Shown piece by piece: positions 34,799 to 44,857 of a stretch of DNA of 64,000 nucleotides. How positions within the stretch are numbered: position 1 is the first letter of the stretch; each line of letters opens with the position of its first letter. The translations under genes were made by a program, and so were the position numbers. Source of the DNA: Corythucha ciliata (lineage: Eukaryota; Arthropoda; Insecta; Hemiptera; Tingidae). The notes below the pieces were generated by a model. That model saw nothing but the letters and a program-made list of their open reading frames with translations. It made no database searches and had not been told where the DNA came from. The DNA is taken from NCBI GenBank assembly GCA_038030265.1, contig CM075937.1, forward strand, positions 2,418,001 to 2,482,000, given 5' to 3'.

Positions 34799-37755
34799 TT
34801 GTATACCGAAGAGAGCGCGACCCACGCGAAAAATTGACAAAACGCAAATGCGTAGCTTCTGTTCGAGGCTAAGACTAAACAATAAACGCTAATTAATCCA
34901 TGTCAAAAATTTAAGGAAAACTCGTTTTCAGCTCAAATTGGAAAAAGTGTTATTCCCGGCTAAAATTTGAGGAAATCACGAATTCGTGGCTGAAAAATTA
35001 AGGTAATTCGCGAATTCACAGATTAGAAACGCTTCAAAGCAGCTAAAGTTGAAAAAAAACGCGAATTTACGGCTAAAATTGAGGAAAATAATCGCGGATA
35101 AAGTGTGTTGTTTTTTAGGTTGAACCTAAAAAAACTACAAGGCTAGAATTGACAAAAATATTAATTAGCGGGGCCAACTTCTGTACCGCCGTATGGGTCT
35201 GGGTTCAGGGAGTCGACAAAGAGTAACAAAGAGGTACCTTTACCCCGTGATGTACATTTATTATTTACAGTCTGACTCACCTTTCCCCAGGCCCGACGGC
35301 CTGCGGTAGCGTGTACACGAGCTGGCGCGAGGGCTGGTCGCGAGGCTTCGGCCCCCCCTGCACGGATGAGCGTCCCAGACTCTAAGCTGTCCCCCGACTC
35401 TAGCCGTTCTCGACTCCGTCCCCCCTGGGTTTTTATACTAAACCCCCGAGGACATGTTTGCAAAACCCTAAGTGTTGTGGATAACAAGCAGTTTCCTCAA
35501 GGATTTGTTGACGCTATCGGATCATTCTCTCCCGCTCGTCCCTGAGCTCGCCGGGTTCGTTCACCGAGCGGTGAACAATTTCCCGGACCGAGCTCCTTTT
35601 CTCTATCACTTAACATAACGCCCTAATTAGGGCGTTACACTTCTTAAAGTTGGCCAAACACACTAATTTTCAACTCAAACTGAGAAAAAAGTGCTAATTG
35701 GCTGCTAAAAAATGCCTAAACTGCAGCTGAAAATGAGGAAAACGCCAAATCGTGGCAAAAATGGAGGAAAATCGCCAAACAAACGAAAGAATCCCTACTG
35801 CACTGCTAAAATTGATTAAAAGCGCTAATCAGTGGCCAAAATTGGTTATAGTTGTAGCGTGCCAACAGCTAAAAAACCTCAATTTTTATTTTAAAAATAA
35901 CAAATATTATGTTAAAAAAACAACATAAGTCAGTTTGATCGCGAGTTCGTATTTTCCCAATTTTTCATTGTCGTTATAAAAAGGATCTCTAAATTTTTCG
36001 TTGGCCGTTATTTTGTATAACGAAGAGAGCGCGACCCACAAAGTCACTAAACATTGAAAAATTTACAAAACGCAAATGCGTAGCTTCTGTTCGAGGCTAA
36101 AACTAAACAATAAACGCTAATCCATTGCAAAAATATAAGGAAAAACGCCAACGTGGGACTGAAGTGTAAAAAAAAAAAAAGCTAATATTGAAAAATTCAC
36201 TATAATTAGCCTGTCACAAATAAATAAGAACTCTCGTTTTCAGCTCAAATTGGGAAAAAGTGTTATTCCCTGCTAAAATTTGAGGAAATCACGAATTCGT
36301 GGCTGAAAAATTAAGGTAATTCGCGAATTCACAGATTATAGAAACGCTTCAAAACAGCTAAAGTTGAAAAAAACGCGAATTTACGGCTAAAATTGGGGAA
36401 AATAATCGCGGATAAAGTGTGTTGGAATTTCTAATTCCGCCTTCTGACAACAACTTTGTGGCTGAAATTGAGGTAAACGGCAAATTCATGGTTATAAGTA
36501 AAAGAAAAAACACTGATTCACGGCTAGAACTGAGATGAAGCCCTATTCTACATATAATTAAAATTGAAAAAAATAACTAATGCGGTGCCAATTTGCGGCT
36601 AATATAGAGAAAATCAGTAATTATTCTGGCTAGGTTAAAGAGAAAAGTTAATTTTCAGCATAAATTGAAACAAAAAGTGCTAATTCACTGGAAGAATTGC
36701 CGATTTGCAGTAAAAATAACGGAAAACGCCAATTCTTGGCTAAAATGAACAAAATTCGCTAATACACGGGCTAGAAATAGCTACTGCACTGCTAAAATTA
36801 CGAAATAGCGCTCGGCTAAAATTGAGAAAAAGCGCTAATTTATGGCTATGAGTGAAAAACTCGCAAATTCGCGGCTAAAACTGAGACGAAATCGCTATTC
36901 CGCAGTGTATGGTTACGGTGAACAAAAAAATGCTAATTTGTGGTAAACATTTCGAGAATTTTACGGCTAATATTGAGTAATTTTCAGCTCATTCTGAGTA
37001 AACCGCTAGAAAAAAAAGCTAATTTGCAGCTAAAATTGTGGAAAACGCCAACTCGAGGAAAGTTGAAGAAACATCGCTGATTCACAGGATACCAAATCTA
37101 CTTTGCTGCTAAAGTTGGGGAAAAGCGCATATCCCCGCTAATCAGTTGCTAATTTGCGGCGAAAAGCGCTAATTTGCTGTTAAAGTTGACAAAAAGCACT
37201 CATTCGCGGCTAAAATGGAGAAATTCGCAGTTTAAACTTGGCATAAGCGCTGTTTAGCGGATAGACTGTGGAAATAGCGGTAATTTGCCTACAATATATG
37301 GAAAAGGCCATGGCTAAAATTAGGAAAAGGCCTTAGAGGTTACCAATAGAGGTTTTATGTATATTTAGAGACTTTTAGGGGCCTCTTGAAGATTTCCGCC
37401 CCGGGCCCCGATATAGGTCCACCAGTGACCTCACCTCCACCAGTGCTCGCCGGTTCGGTACTAAATACTTCGTGACAACTTGCCTACTTTTCTTTGCGCA
37501 TCGCGGCGCAGCGCCATTTCGCGCTACTACATTTTGTCAACGAAGGACCTGATATTTTTGAATTATTTATTTTTCGTGTTTTTCGCACTATCTGCCGTCG
37601 AAATTGAATTTTTGAAAAGTATTTTAAATTGTATTTGTATTTTTTTCAAAATACAATTCAAAAATTATTTGTATTTCAGTATTTAAAATTCATTTTTGAA
37701 AGTATTTTGGGCTTTGTATTTAAAATACATTTTCAAAGTATTTTGCCCACCCCTG
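34799..37755 (-). mobile_element. Inverted, rearranged copy of the hAT-like element family seen at 44,858
   Basis: 35,640-37,755 is the reverse complement of the 44,858-46,970 region, ending in TTTTGCCCACCCCTG (the CAGGGGTGGGCAAAA terminus) at 37,755. The segment 34,799-35,105 repeats the part at about 36,004-36,430, so an internal piece was duplicated and the other terminus is missing. A solo LTR interrupts it at 35,182-35,639. The interior is family I repeat in the A-rich sense. No transposase frame is seen. The 8 bp after the end are TCACTAAT. Confidence 0.7.
35182..35639 (-). mobile_element. Solo LTR, 458 bp, with 4-bp target duplication
   Basis: It begins TGTACC and ends GTTACA, flanked by CTTC on both sides (35,178-35,181 and 35,640-35,643). 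Read on the minus strand it begins TGTAACGCCC, has a TATA-like TATAAAA (complement of about 35,429-35,436) and an AATAAA (complement of about 35,257-35,262). A perfect 22-bp palindrome lies at 35,616-35,637. A 4-bp duplication fits a gypsy-type integrase. It sits inside the hAT-like copy and so is younger than it. Confidence 0.75.
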
Positions 37756-37763
37756 TCACTAAT

Positions 37764-37888
37764 ATCACACATACTTTAATTCGCGCCTTTAACTTTTCGA
37801 GACGAGACCGAGACTTTCGAGACCGAGACCGAATTTTCATGAGCGAGACCGAGACCACTCAAGTTTCGTCTCGGTCTCGGGCATCACT
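37764..37888. repeat. CTCGGTCTCG-rich relic between two TCACTAAT words
   Basis: The words GAGACCGAGAC/GTCTCGGTCTC recur several times. The 8-mer TCACTAAT lies at 37,756-37,763 and again at about 37,885-37,892. The second end (ATGCCCGAGACCGAG on the minus strand) looks like a transposon terminus. It sits exactly at the left edge of duplication copy A. Confidence 0.4.
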
Positions 37889-38094
37889 AATAAAAAGTAA
37901 TGAAACTAGAAAAAGGTAGGAAAATGCTCATAGCTCGTTACGAAAGCATTTTCGGCTATGTATCTATATATTTTATGTCGTTTTTGTGCGTCCTTGCAGG
38001 TACGCACTACCACCCTGTTTGTATGTATATTGGGCCGATATTTTTCAAGTGCCCCGCGCCTGTCAGATCTGTGTATCCGCCCCTTTGCTAATTA

Positions 38095-38200
38095 ACTTAA
38101 CCACGCCAAAATGAGAAGAGCGATTCTTTATTCTTTTTCGGTTATGAACAGTGAAGTCTTAATAAGTGAGGCCAACCTCCACAATTCAGTATATTTTACA
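38095..38200 (-). repeat. LTR-like fragment in copy A
   Basis: It matches 25,875-25,990 (cttaacca... to ...aattcagtatatt) and carries AATAAA on the minus strand. Just left, at about 38,075-38,087, lies a terminus-like TGTATCCGCCCCT; in copy B it reads TGTATCCGCCCCTG, a plausible hAT end. No protein is encoded, although short frames overlap it. Confidence 0.45.
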
Positions 38201-41200
38201 CGCCTAAAGAAAGTGTTCTCACGTAGGAACATCGTTAAATTGAAAAATGACTTCACAAAGAATAAAAGCTATGTTAGCGTTAACTTCTGTTTAAGCGACG
38301 AGAGAGGTTGCGTCTGTGAAATCGACAAATGTACGAAAATAATCAACGTATTCCCTCTTATAAAGCTACTTGTTTTCATCGTGGTCCTTACGTTTTTCCT
38401 TCGACTCCAGTTTTCCCCTCTAGCCACTTTCCACACCGGGTGCCATTCTTTTAATTCATCTCGGGCAGACATGAACACCCGTATAAGGGTCAATGGGTGA
38501 AAGCGACCGGACAGTTTCATCAGAGAATTCCCAGCACCTGCCTTTTCCATTATTTCGCCATGCCGTAAATCACGTCCACTTCTGGCAGGCAACAAGAAAT
38601 ATGTCATATTCATTTATTTCCCTACCACTTTTTTTATATAAAAAAAATATATACCTTCTTTTCAGTTATTATGAGCATCCTTGTTAAAAAGGAAATTAAA
38701 ACGGAAAAGTTACTGAGAAAAGCTTTTTTAAATATGAAAAAGTATGGTAAACTGGAATTTATTATTAACGTAAATTTTCTTTATAGCCGTTTTCACACGG
38801 AAGTTAGGAGCTTCTTATAGCTAACTGCTTGAAAGCTTGGCCAGCCAAGTAAGGTGCGGGATCCTTCATTCGCTACTTATCAACCAGAAATAATTTAGAA
38901 TATCTGAGACACCTTTTAAAGACTATTAACTAAAATGTCAATAATTGAAAGTACCAACACTTACATGCGGATAAATATATTACCACAGTCCAGAAACATA
39001 AATAACATGTAATTATGAAAATCATATAAATATAACAATAATAAAATTAGGTTTCAGCAATTTGCAAGGAAATTCTTCAAATAATCGTGGTCTCACAATC
39101 AGAAATTATGTGATCTTATTCTTAAGAGCTGGGCAAAATTCTCATTACCACGATTTCCCTACCCTCGTGAATCTCCTAACCCAACCCGTACGGGCTACAA
39201 TTCCTTTAACGGAACATTTTTTTTTATTTATTTATTTTTTACATGTTTCAATCTAATTTCCGAACACCTCAGTTCTTTTTTGCGAATCAAAAGAACTTGT
39301 TTCTGACATTTTTCCTTCATCCCGCCAGAAACACTCGCCTTTTGAGCTATTCCCTTCCCCACCTCGCAAACGTCAACAATCCCATTCGGGCGACGGTGTG
39401 TCGTGGTGTGGGTGTGCTGGAAACGTTCTAGAACACGAGTTGCGTACGAACGCAGCTTTAAAAAAAAAAGTAAAAAGGCATTTCATCACCTGCCTTTTTC
39501 TTGCGGAACTTCTCTTTTCTTGTTTTCTTATTAACTTATCCAACCACGTTTTTCAACAGGCGTATACCTAACCTCATATTTTATTTAGGTATCGCTCCCG
39601 AGAACTCATATAAAAAAATATGTTCCTAGGAAAAAACTAATTTTCTCCGCCATTTAGATTTCTGAATAGGAATAAATCATTCTGAGGTAGCCTAGTATAC
39701 GTAGACTCACGCTGTTTGAATTCTCTGAAGTTCAAATAGTGTAATATTACCCGTAAATAATAAACGGGGATATCTTTTAAAAATGAATTTGGACGCAAAT
39801 CGATGTGAATTGTATTTATTTGTTTCAGACTTCACGGTGTTTTTCTAGCGACTGTTTTTCTGCTTAATCGGGTTCATGGAGGTCGTCGCGCCACTGCCCA
39901 CGAAGGTGAGTTCAATATTGGGCCAAAAGCTTCATATACTAATTCTGAGGGATCCCCAAATTCCCCCTGATTACTTTTGGGTCCAGGTCCTGAGCTCATA
40001 ATAGCAGCCTTTACAGGAGTACGGAAGTCTAGGTTTTGATTTTGAGCCCGAAATCTTTACATTTCGATACAGAAATCTAGATGCTCAAGAACTAGAACAG
40101 CAAATCATACCTAATAATCATAGAGGAGTAATAACATGGAGGGAGCCTTGAAGGAAAGAGGGGTTCAAGGGGACGACCCCGAAATTACAGCTGTCGAAAG
40201 AGGTTGCTTTTAGGGTAACAGCAACAGAACTTCCCTAGTTTCCTGCTCAATGTAAACAAACGTAGTACAAACAAAATTGATAAGTTTTCTCATTTTCTGT
40301 TTTATTGAAATATAACTTAATTATGTTTCGTTCATGTCTGGGAAGAAATTTGAACATCAAATTATAGAAATATTTTTGACGGTAATTTTAACACACTGTG
40401 CTCGTAAAGTCCCTTGGTACTTCGTTTTTAATGCGCCTACGTGGTTCGTGACAGTAGTCAATATTAATAGTCTTTCTGTATTTTTTATTTGCATTGAACA
40501 AATATCAAACGAACGTGAGATTACGATACGACCGCGAACCTCCAACATTGTCATTTTTCACGATCTATTCATAACATGAATCTCAATACCCAGACGTTCT
40601 GTCATCTCAGCTCGCCTCTAATGCCAGTGTAGTCAAGGCATATTCGAAGACGATCTGTTTTCAACTAAGCCGGTGGGTAAGAGAACCAATTTTATAGAAA
40701 ACTGATTGGTTTACTGTAGGGAATTGGATTGCTTTTCGTGTTTGATTGCTGTAGACGATTTATGGACCACCAACTCAGATCATAAGCGGATTTAGTAGAC
40801 ATGAAAACACGTGACGAATTCCCGACGTCTCCCGAGCCCACATTGCTCTATTGGAGCTTTTGGGGTTCGCACGTTACAATTCCGGTTTGATACTCCAGTC
40901 TAAAGGCCCGGCTACACGGCCAGTCTTTCCCTACGGAAAGCTAGAATCCAGTCGTTCCCTACAGAAAGTTTGAGCGTGTGGACGGCAAAACTGACTGGCT
41001 CGTTCAGGCCTCGGGATCGACTTGATTGAATTATCATCAGTCCTCAAGCTTTAGAGCATTTAACCGGACGATATGACCATCCTGACATAACAAATCAACA
41101 TTACCCAGGATGAGTGGTCATTTTGTGCCACAAAATTGTCCAAGATGGTGAGTTGGACCATTTTCGGGGCGTCGAGAAATGAAAGCGTCTGGTTCTTGGG

Positions 41201-42142
41201 GGCTAAATTCCAGTTTTCTGCATTAATAGTCAGCTTCTAGCGCGATATTATCAATCTTTCGAGTAAGTGTCACCGTTTCTGTGGAGGTTTCGTCGAAAAA
41301 TTGTGACTTTTCAAGATATTTATTTTAGGTAGGCTAATTACTCAGTTTGAATGCCTGATTTGTCAATTCACGAGTCGGGGCGTGCCCGGTATTAAGCTAA
41401 ACAGTCAGTTTCTAGGGTCAAGACTCTATAGTTTGAGTCTAAATCAACGGTTTCCTGAATGGATCGTCAGTTTCGTTGGATCCAATAACTGGCAATTCAC
41501 TCACAGTGGTACAAGCACATTGCAGCATTGTACATCATAAACTAACGGCCAGAAATTGCTATGTTTACCAAAAAATCCCGACGATGCATACTTGAAAACG
41601 AATTTTATTAGCCTGAAACTAAAAGGTATCGGGCCAAGAAACGGACACTTCAGCTGCTTAACATTATTACACTGCTTTATGGGAGAAATAAGGGACATAA
41701 TCCAGGCCGCAAATGATTAGCTTCACGCTACATTCTGGGCGAGGGACACGAATTAAAAACTAAAGATCACAGAGCGAAAGAAAGCAGGATCCAAAAACTG
41801 TTTTTACGGGGTGAGTGACCGCTCACTTGATGACCCAGGGGTTCGAGTTCGATGCACGCAGATGTCACTGCACCCATGGGCGTTTTCTGATGGGTGGGCA
41901 AAGACTATCACTCCCTCTCATAATCCACACACATTACTGATGTGCGTGCGAATTCAATTCCACTTCTTTAGGTTTTTTAAAGTACTCGATTTTATGGATT
42001 ATTGGTGCTCCAACCAATAAGAGAACCAAATTTTGCCAATCTTGGCCTCTCAAGATAGTGCAGTATGCAGGGGACAGCACCTTGCAACAGGTGATGTAAC
42101 GATTTTATTATTTTTATATTAATTAATCTAATTAGGTGCCCA
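38201..42142. other. Non-coding AT-rich body of copy A
   Basis: Nearly 4 kb without a supportable gene. The small reading frames here recur in copy B only because the DNA is duplicated, not because codons are conserved. A tandem 'CCAGTC(G/T)TTCCCTAC' pair lies near 40,919-40,965. A 27-base word beginning CATAGAGGAGTAATAAC at about 40,119 recurs inverted near 44,640. Confidence 0.5.
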
Positions 42143-43075
42143 TACACGAACGGATGTTTTTGGGAAACCCGCGGGCCTGGTCTGTGTGTTAGTGGAGAAG
42201 AAAAAACTTCGGTTTTGACCATCAGCTTTCAAAACCCGAAGGCCAGGCCTGTTTATCGACATACACGTGCAGTTGAGACCGACGGATCTCAGAACTCTAG
42301 ACCCGCGGGTTTTGAAATCCGAAAGATTGGTCTGTCAAGAGCCAGGGGGGGGGGGAACCGGAAAAACTAAAATTAATAAAAAGCATACGCATAAAATTGG
42401 GTAAAAGTTTGGAGCTGACGACAACGACTGAGCGACTTATGATGCTGAAACCGTGGTTTCGCACCAAATTAAACGTTGTAGATCGACAAATATTTTTTGA
42501 TTTATCCCTTGGTTATACCCTGATCTAGCTGTGCACTTCACACTCGTACTGCGCGGGCGTTTCGGTCGGTTTGAAGTTTGTCATACGCACCCGACCGCCG
42601 TGAACACACATACGAAGCCGAGGAAGCCGTGTCGCAGCTCGCTGCAGCCTTATGACAAATGAGCAATAGCTGGATTTGAACCCAGGCCCGCTGGTTTGCG
42701 AAGCGAGTATGGAATCCATTACACCTCCGAGTCATGCCCGTAGACCCATAAGACGCATATGGCTGACCTCTTTCCTTAGAAAAATACGAAATCCGTCGCT
42801 TTTGTCTTTGATCTGTGGGACATGCTCGACAGTTCAACCTGAGGATTTTGTTTTTCAAAATCTGCGGGTTTCACCATACACGAACGAACGGCAACGACAG
42901 GCTAAAAACCCGCAGATTTGGCCTGTTGGAAAAACCCACGGTCTAAATCTGCGGTTCTGGCCAGTCATTCTCCCCTCACGTTCAAGGCAGAAACCCGCAG
43001 GCCGGGCCCGTTAGAAAAATCCGCGGGCCCGGGCTGCGGTTCTGGCCTGTCAAAAAAATCCGTTCGTGTAAGGCT
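42143..43075. mobile_element. Inverted-repeat element with TACACGAACGG termini, copy A
   Basis: TACACGAACGGA at about 42,144 is mirrored by AATCCGTTCGTGTA at about 43,060-43,073. The interior holds several GC-rich words (AAACCCGCGGGCC, AAATCCGCGGGCCC). An internal TACACGAACG word near 42,876 suggests two elements inserted side by side or nested. Copy B (56,665-57,645) has about 50 more bases at that internal site. There is no protein. Confidence 0.5.
42668..42735 (-). repeat. tRNA-derived SINE head (candidate), copy A
   Basis: On the minus strand, TGTAATGG resembles an RNA polymerase III A box and GGGTTCAAATCC a B box, spaced as in a tRNA. The anticodon arm does not pair properly, so it is not a working tRNA. 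Downstream (to about 42,540) lies a GC-rich body present in both copies. The 3' tail is not defined. Confidence 0.45.
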
Positions 43076-44710
43076 TGCTATTGGTGGGGGGGGGGGGTAA
43101 ACATGGATTCACAGTTTGCACACGAAATTTCGAGAGGCAGAACTTTGACAACCAACAAGTCACAACTTCAAAGAAGTGGTTCCACGTACTTGATACAGAT
43201 CTTTCTATTTCATGCTCTGCATTGCAGGGCCTGCAACTTTCCCTCCTCCTGCAACACAGAATTTCGCAAGCTCGTCCCCCTCAAGACCTCGAATGCTGTA
43301 TTATTTCTCCTTTTGACCCACCTTAAAAGCAATTTTGCGGGGGCCGGCTGATTAAAATAACCAATTTCGCTGCCATGACTCTTCCAGCAATTTAGCGGAT
43401 CTGTCACTTACAGAAACCAATTTCGTGGGTTTGGATCCATAAAAATAGAATTTTCTGGGGGTTCGCTCATTAGAGACCCATCACTCTGTTTCTCGGCTGC
43501 TAATTGACATAGTGAGATAAAAGCCCCCCACCCCCACCCTATAACTTAACAAAGCGCTGCGACTGTCTGGTTGATGTCGGGCCACGTGCCCCTTGACACT
43601 TCCTTACGTACGGCTCCAAGTTCTGACTTGGCTTCTGAGAGAGGTCACCCCGAAAATGAACTGAGAAAAGTGTTGGGCATTCACGACTCCAAAAATATTC
43701 TGAAGAAAATTGTATCAATCAGAGGCTATACTATATTTCAATCAATTCGAATGGTATGATGGGGCGAAGCAACCCCACCTTACCAACATTCGCAGTCGGC
43801 GCCGAATCGTTGGGTCTGGCCTTACGCACAAGTTTCATCACTCGAGCCATGATACAACGTTGTAGCGTTGTTTAGATTAAGAATCCAAAACGTCTATTAT
43901 CTGTCAGTGACCAGGGGTAGTACAGGCAGACCGTCGATGAAGTTAATAATTCTTCACAAGCGCGCACGAAAGGGTTTGTGTACATTGAAGGCAAGCCGAT
44001 CACATATCATAACAGCCGAAAGTTGATCAGTACCCCATGTTGACTGTTGCTGAAGGTCATCTAATTGGGAAGAAACAGAAGAGAAATAATTATAGTTTAT
44101 CGATTCGTTACCTACTTCCTTTATTTAACTGCATATCTACTGATTTTGTTGGCGGACAAGCCTATGAAACAACCACAATTCTAGTTCTGTCACGTGGAAT
44201 ATGCTCTCCCGGCGCGCGCCGGCCGGCTGTCAAGTTTGGTTTATATATGAAATCAACTAGAAACTAGAAAGAATAACAAAAAACAAGGAACTCGAGGTGT
44301 GTATTTTCTGAAAACCAATGGACTACGCCATTCATTTATGCACGATAATATACTCACTTTTAAAAAGAATGTTGAATACACGCACTGTTACTTCGGCACA
44401 CCGGACAGATTTTCGTTTTTCCGGATTTACGAAAAAAGAAATAAAGTGAGAAAACGTGAAAATAAAGTCACTACGAGACGGTTCAAATTAAAAACATTGA
44501 TAAATAATGTCAAATGAGAGGTTTCCGTCTTTGACATGTTACCCGGAAGGGTAGCTTCACTTGAAAGATACTTTTTCCTTCAGTTATGATTTGGTCAGGG
44601 ATTTTGGAAGACACTCCCTCCATGTTATTCCTCCTCTATGCTAATAATATATTATTTAGAAACTGAATGTTGTTATTAGTCAAATTTTATTTTATCCTTT
44701 TTTTTTGTCG
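43076..44710. other. Non-coding DNA of copy A left of the copia remnant
   Basis: No gene is seen. Near 44,622-44,640 a minus-strand purine run GAGGAGGAATAAC is followed by TGGAGGG. It could be the polypurine tract and LTR start of the copia element whose coding remnant ends at 44,711. This is inference. Confidence 0.4.
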
Positions 44711-44857
44711 TCATGGCAACGAAGTGTTTAATCCCATTTTCCGAGAAAGGTCGTCGAGACGGGGTTTGTGAAGAGGCTTGGTCATAATATCGGCTACTTG
44801 AAATTCAGTTGAAATTCGAGTTACTTGAATTTCGCCGTTTGTAACAAGCTCCCTCAC
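44711..44857 (-). pseudogene. Ty1/copia RNase H C-terminal remnant, copy A
   Basis: The minus strand reads VRELVTNGEIQV, then STEFQVADIMTKPL and LDDLSRKMGL, ending at a TGA (44,711-44,713). This is the standard end of copia RNase H (…ADI.TKPL…). It is the downstream half of a domain whose upstream half lies at 47,819-48,060, the two separated by the hAT-like insertion. The target duplication copy (44,850-44,857) falls within the coding sequence. Not functional. Confidence 0.75.

Noticed and set aside
35161..35487. 108-codon minus-strand frame
   Set aside because: Lies almost wholly inside the solo LTR, is low-complexity Arg/Gly/Ser-rich and has no homologous motif that I recognise.
38111..38613. 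Overlapping frames of 129 and 114 codons on both strands, present in both duplication copies
   Set aside because: Recurrence is explained by the duplication; reading frames shift between copies, so there is no sign of protein constraint.
40334..40579. 81-codon frame identical in both copies
   Set aside because: Identity follows from the recent duplication; no domain or codon evidence.
41811..41880. B-box-like GGTTCGAGTTCGA suggesting a tRNA or SINE
   Set aside because: No A box at the right distance and no cloverleaf pairing.
42668..42735. Functional tRNA gene
   Set aside because: A and B boxes are present but the anticodon and T stems do not pair, so it is kept only as a tRNA-derived repeat.
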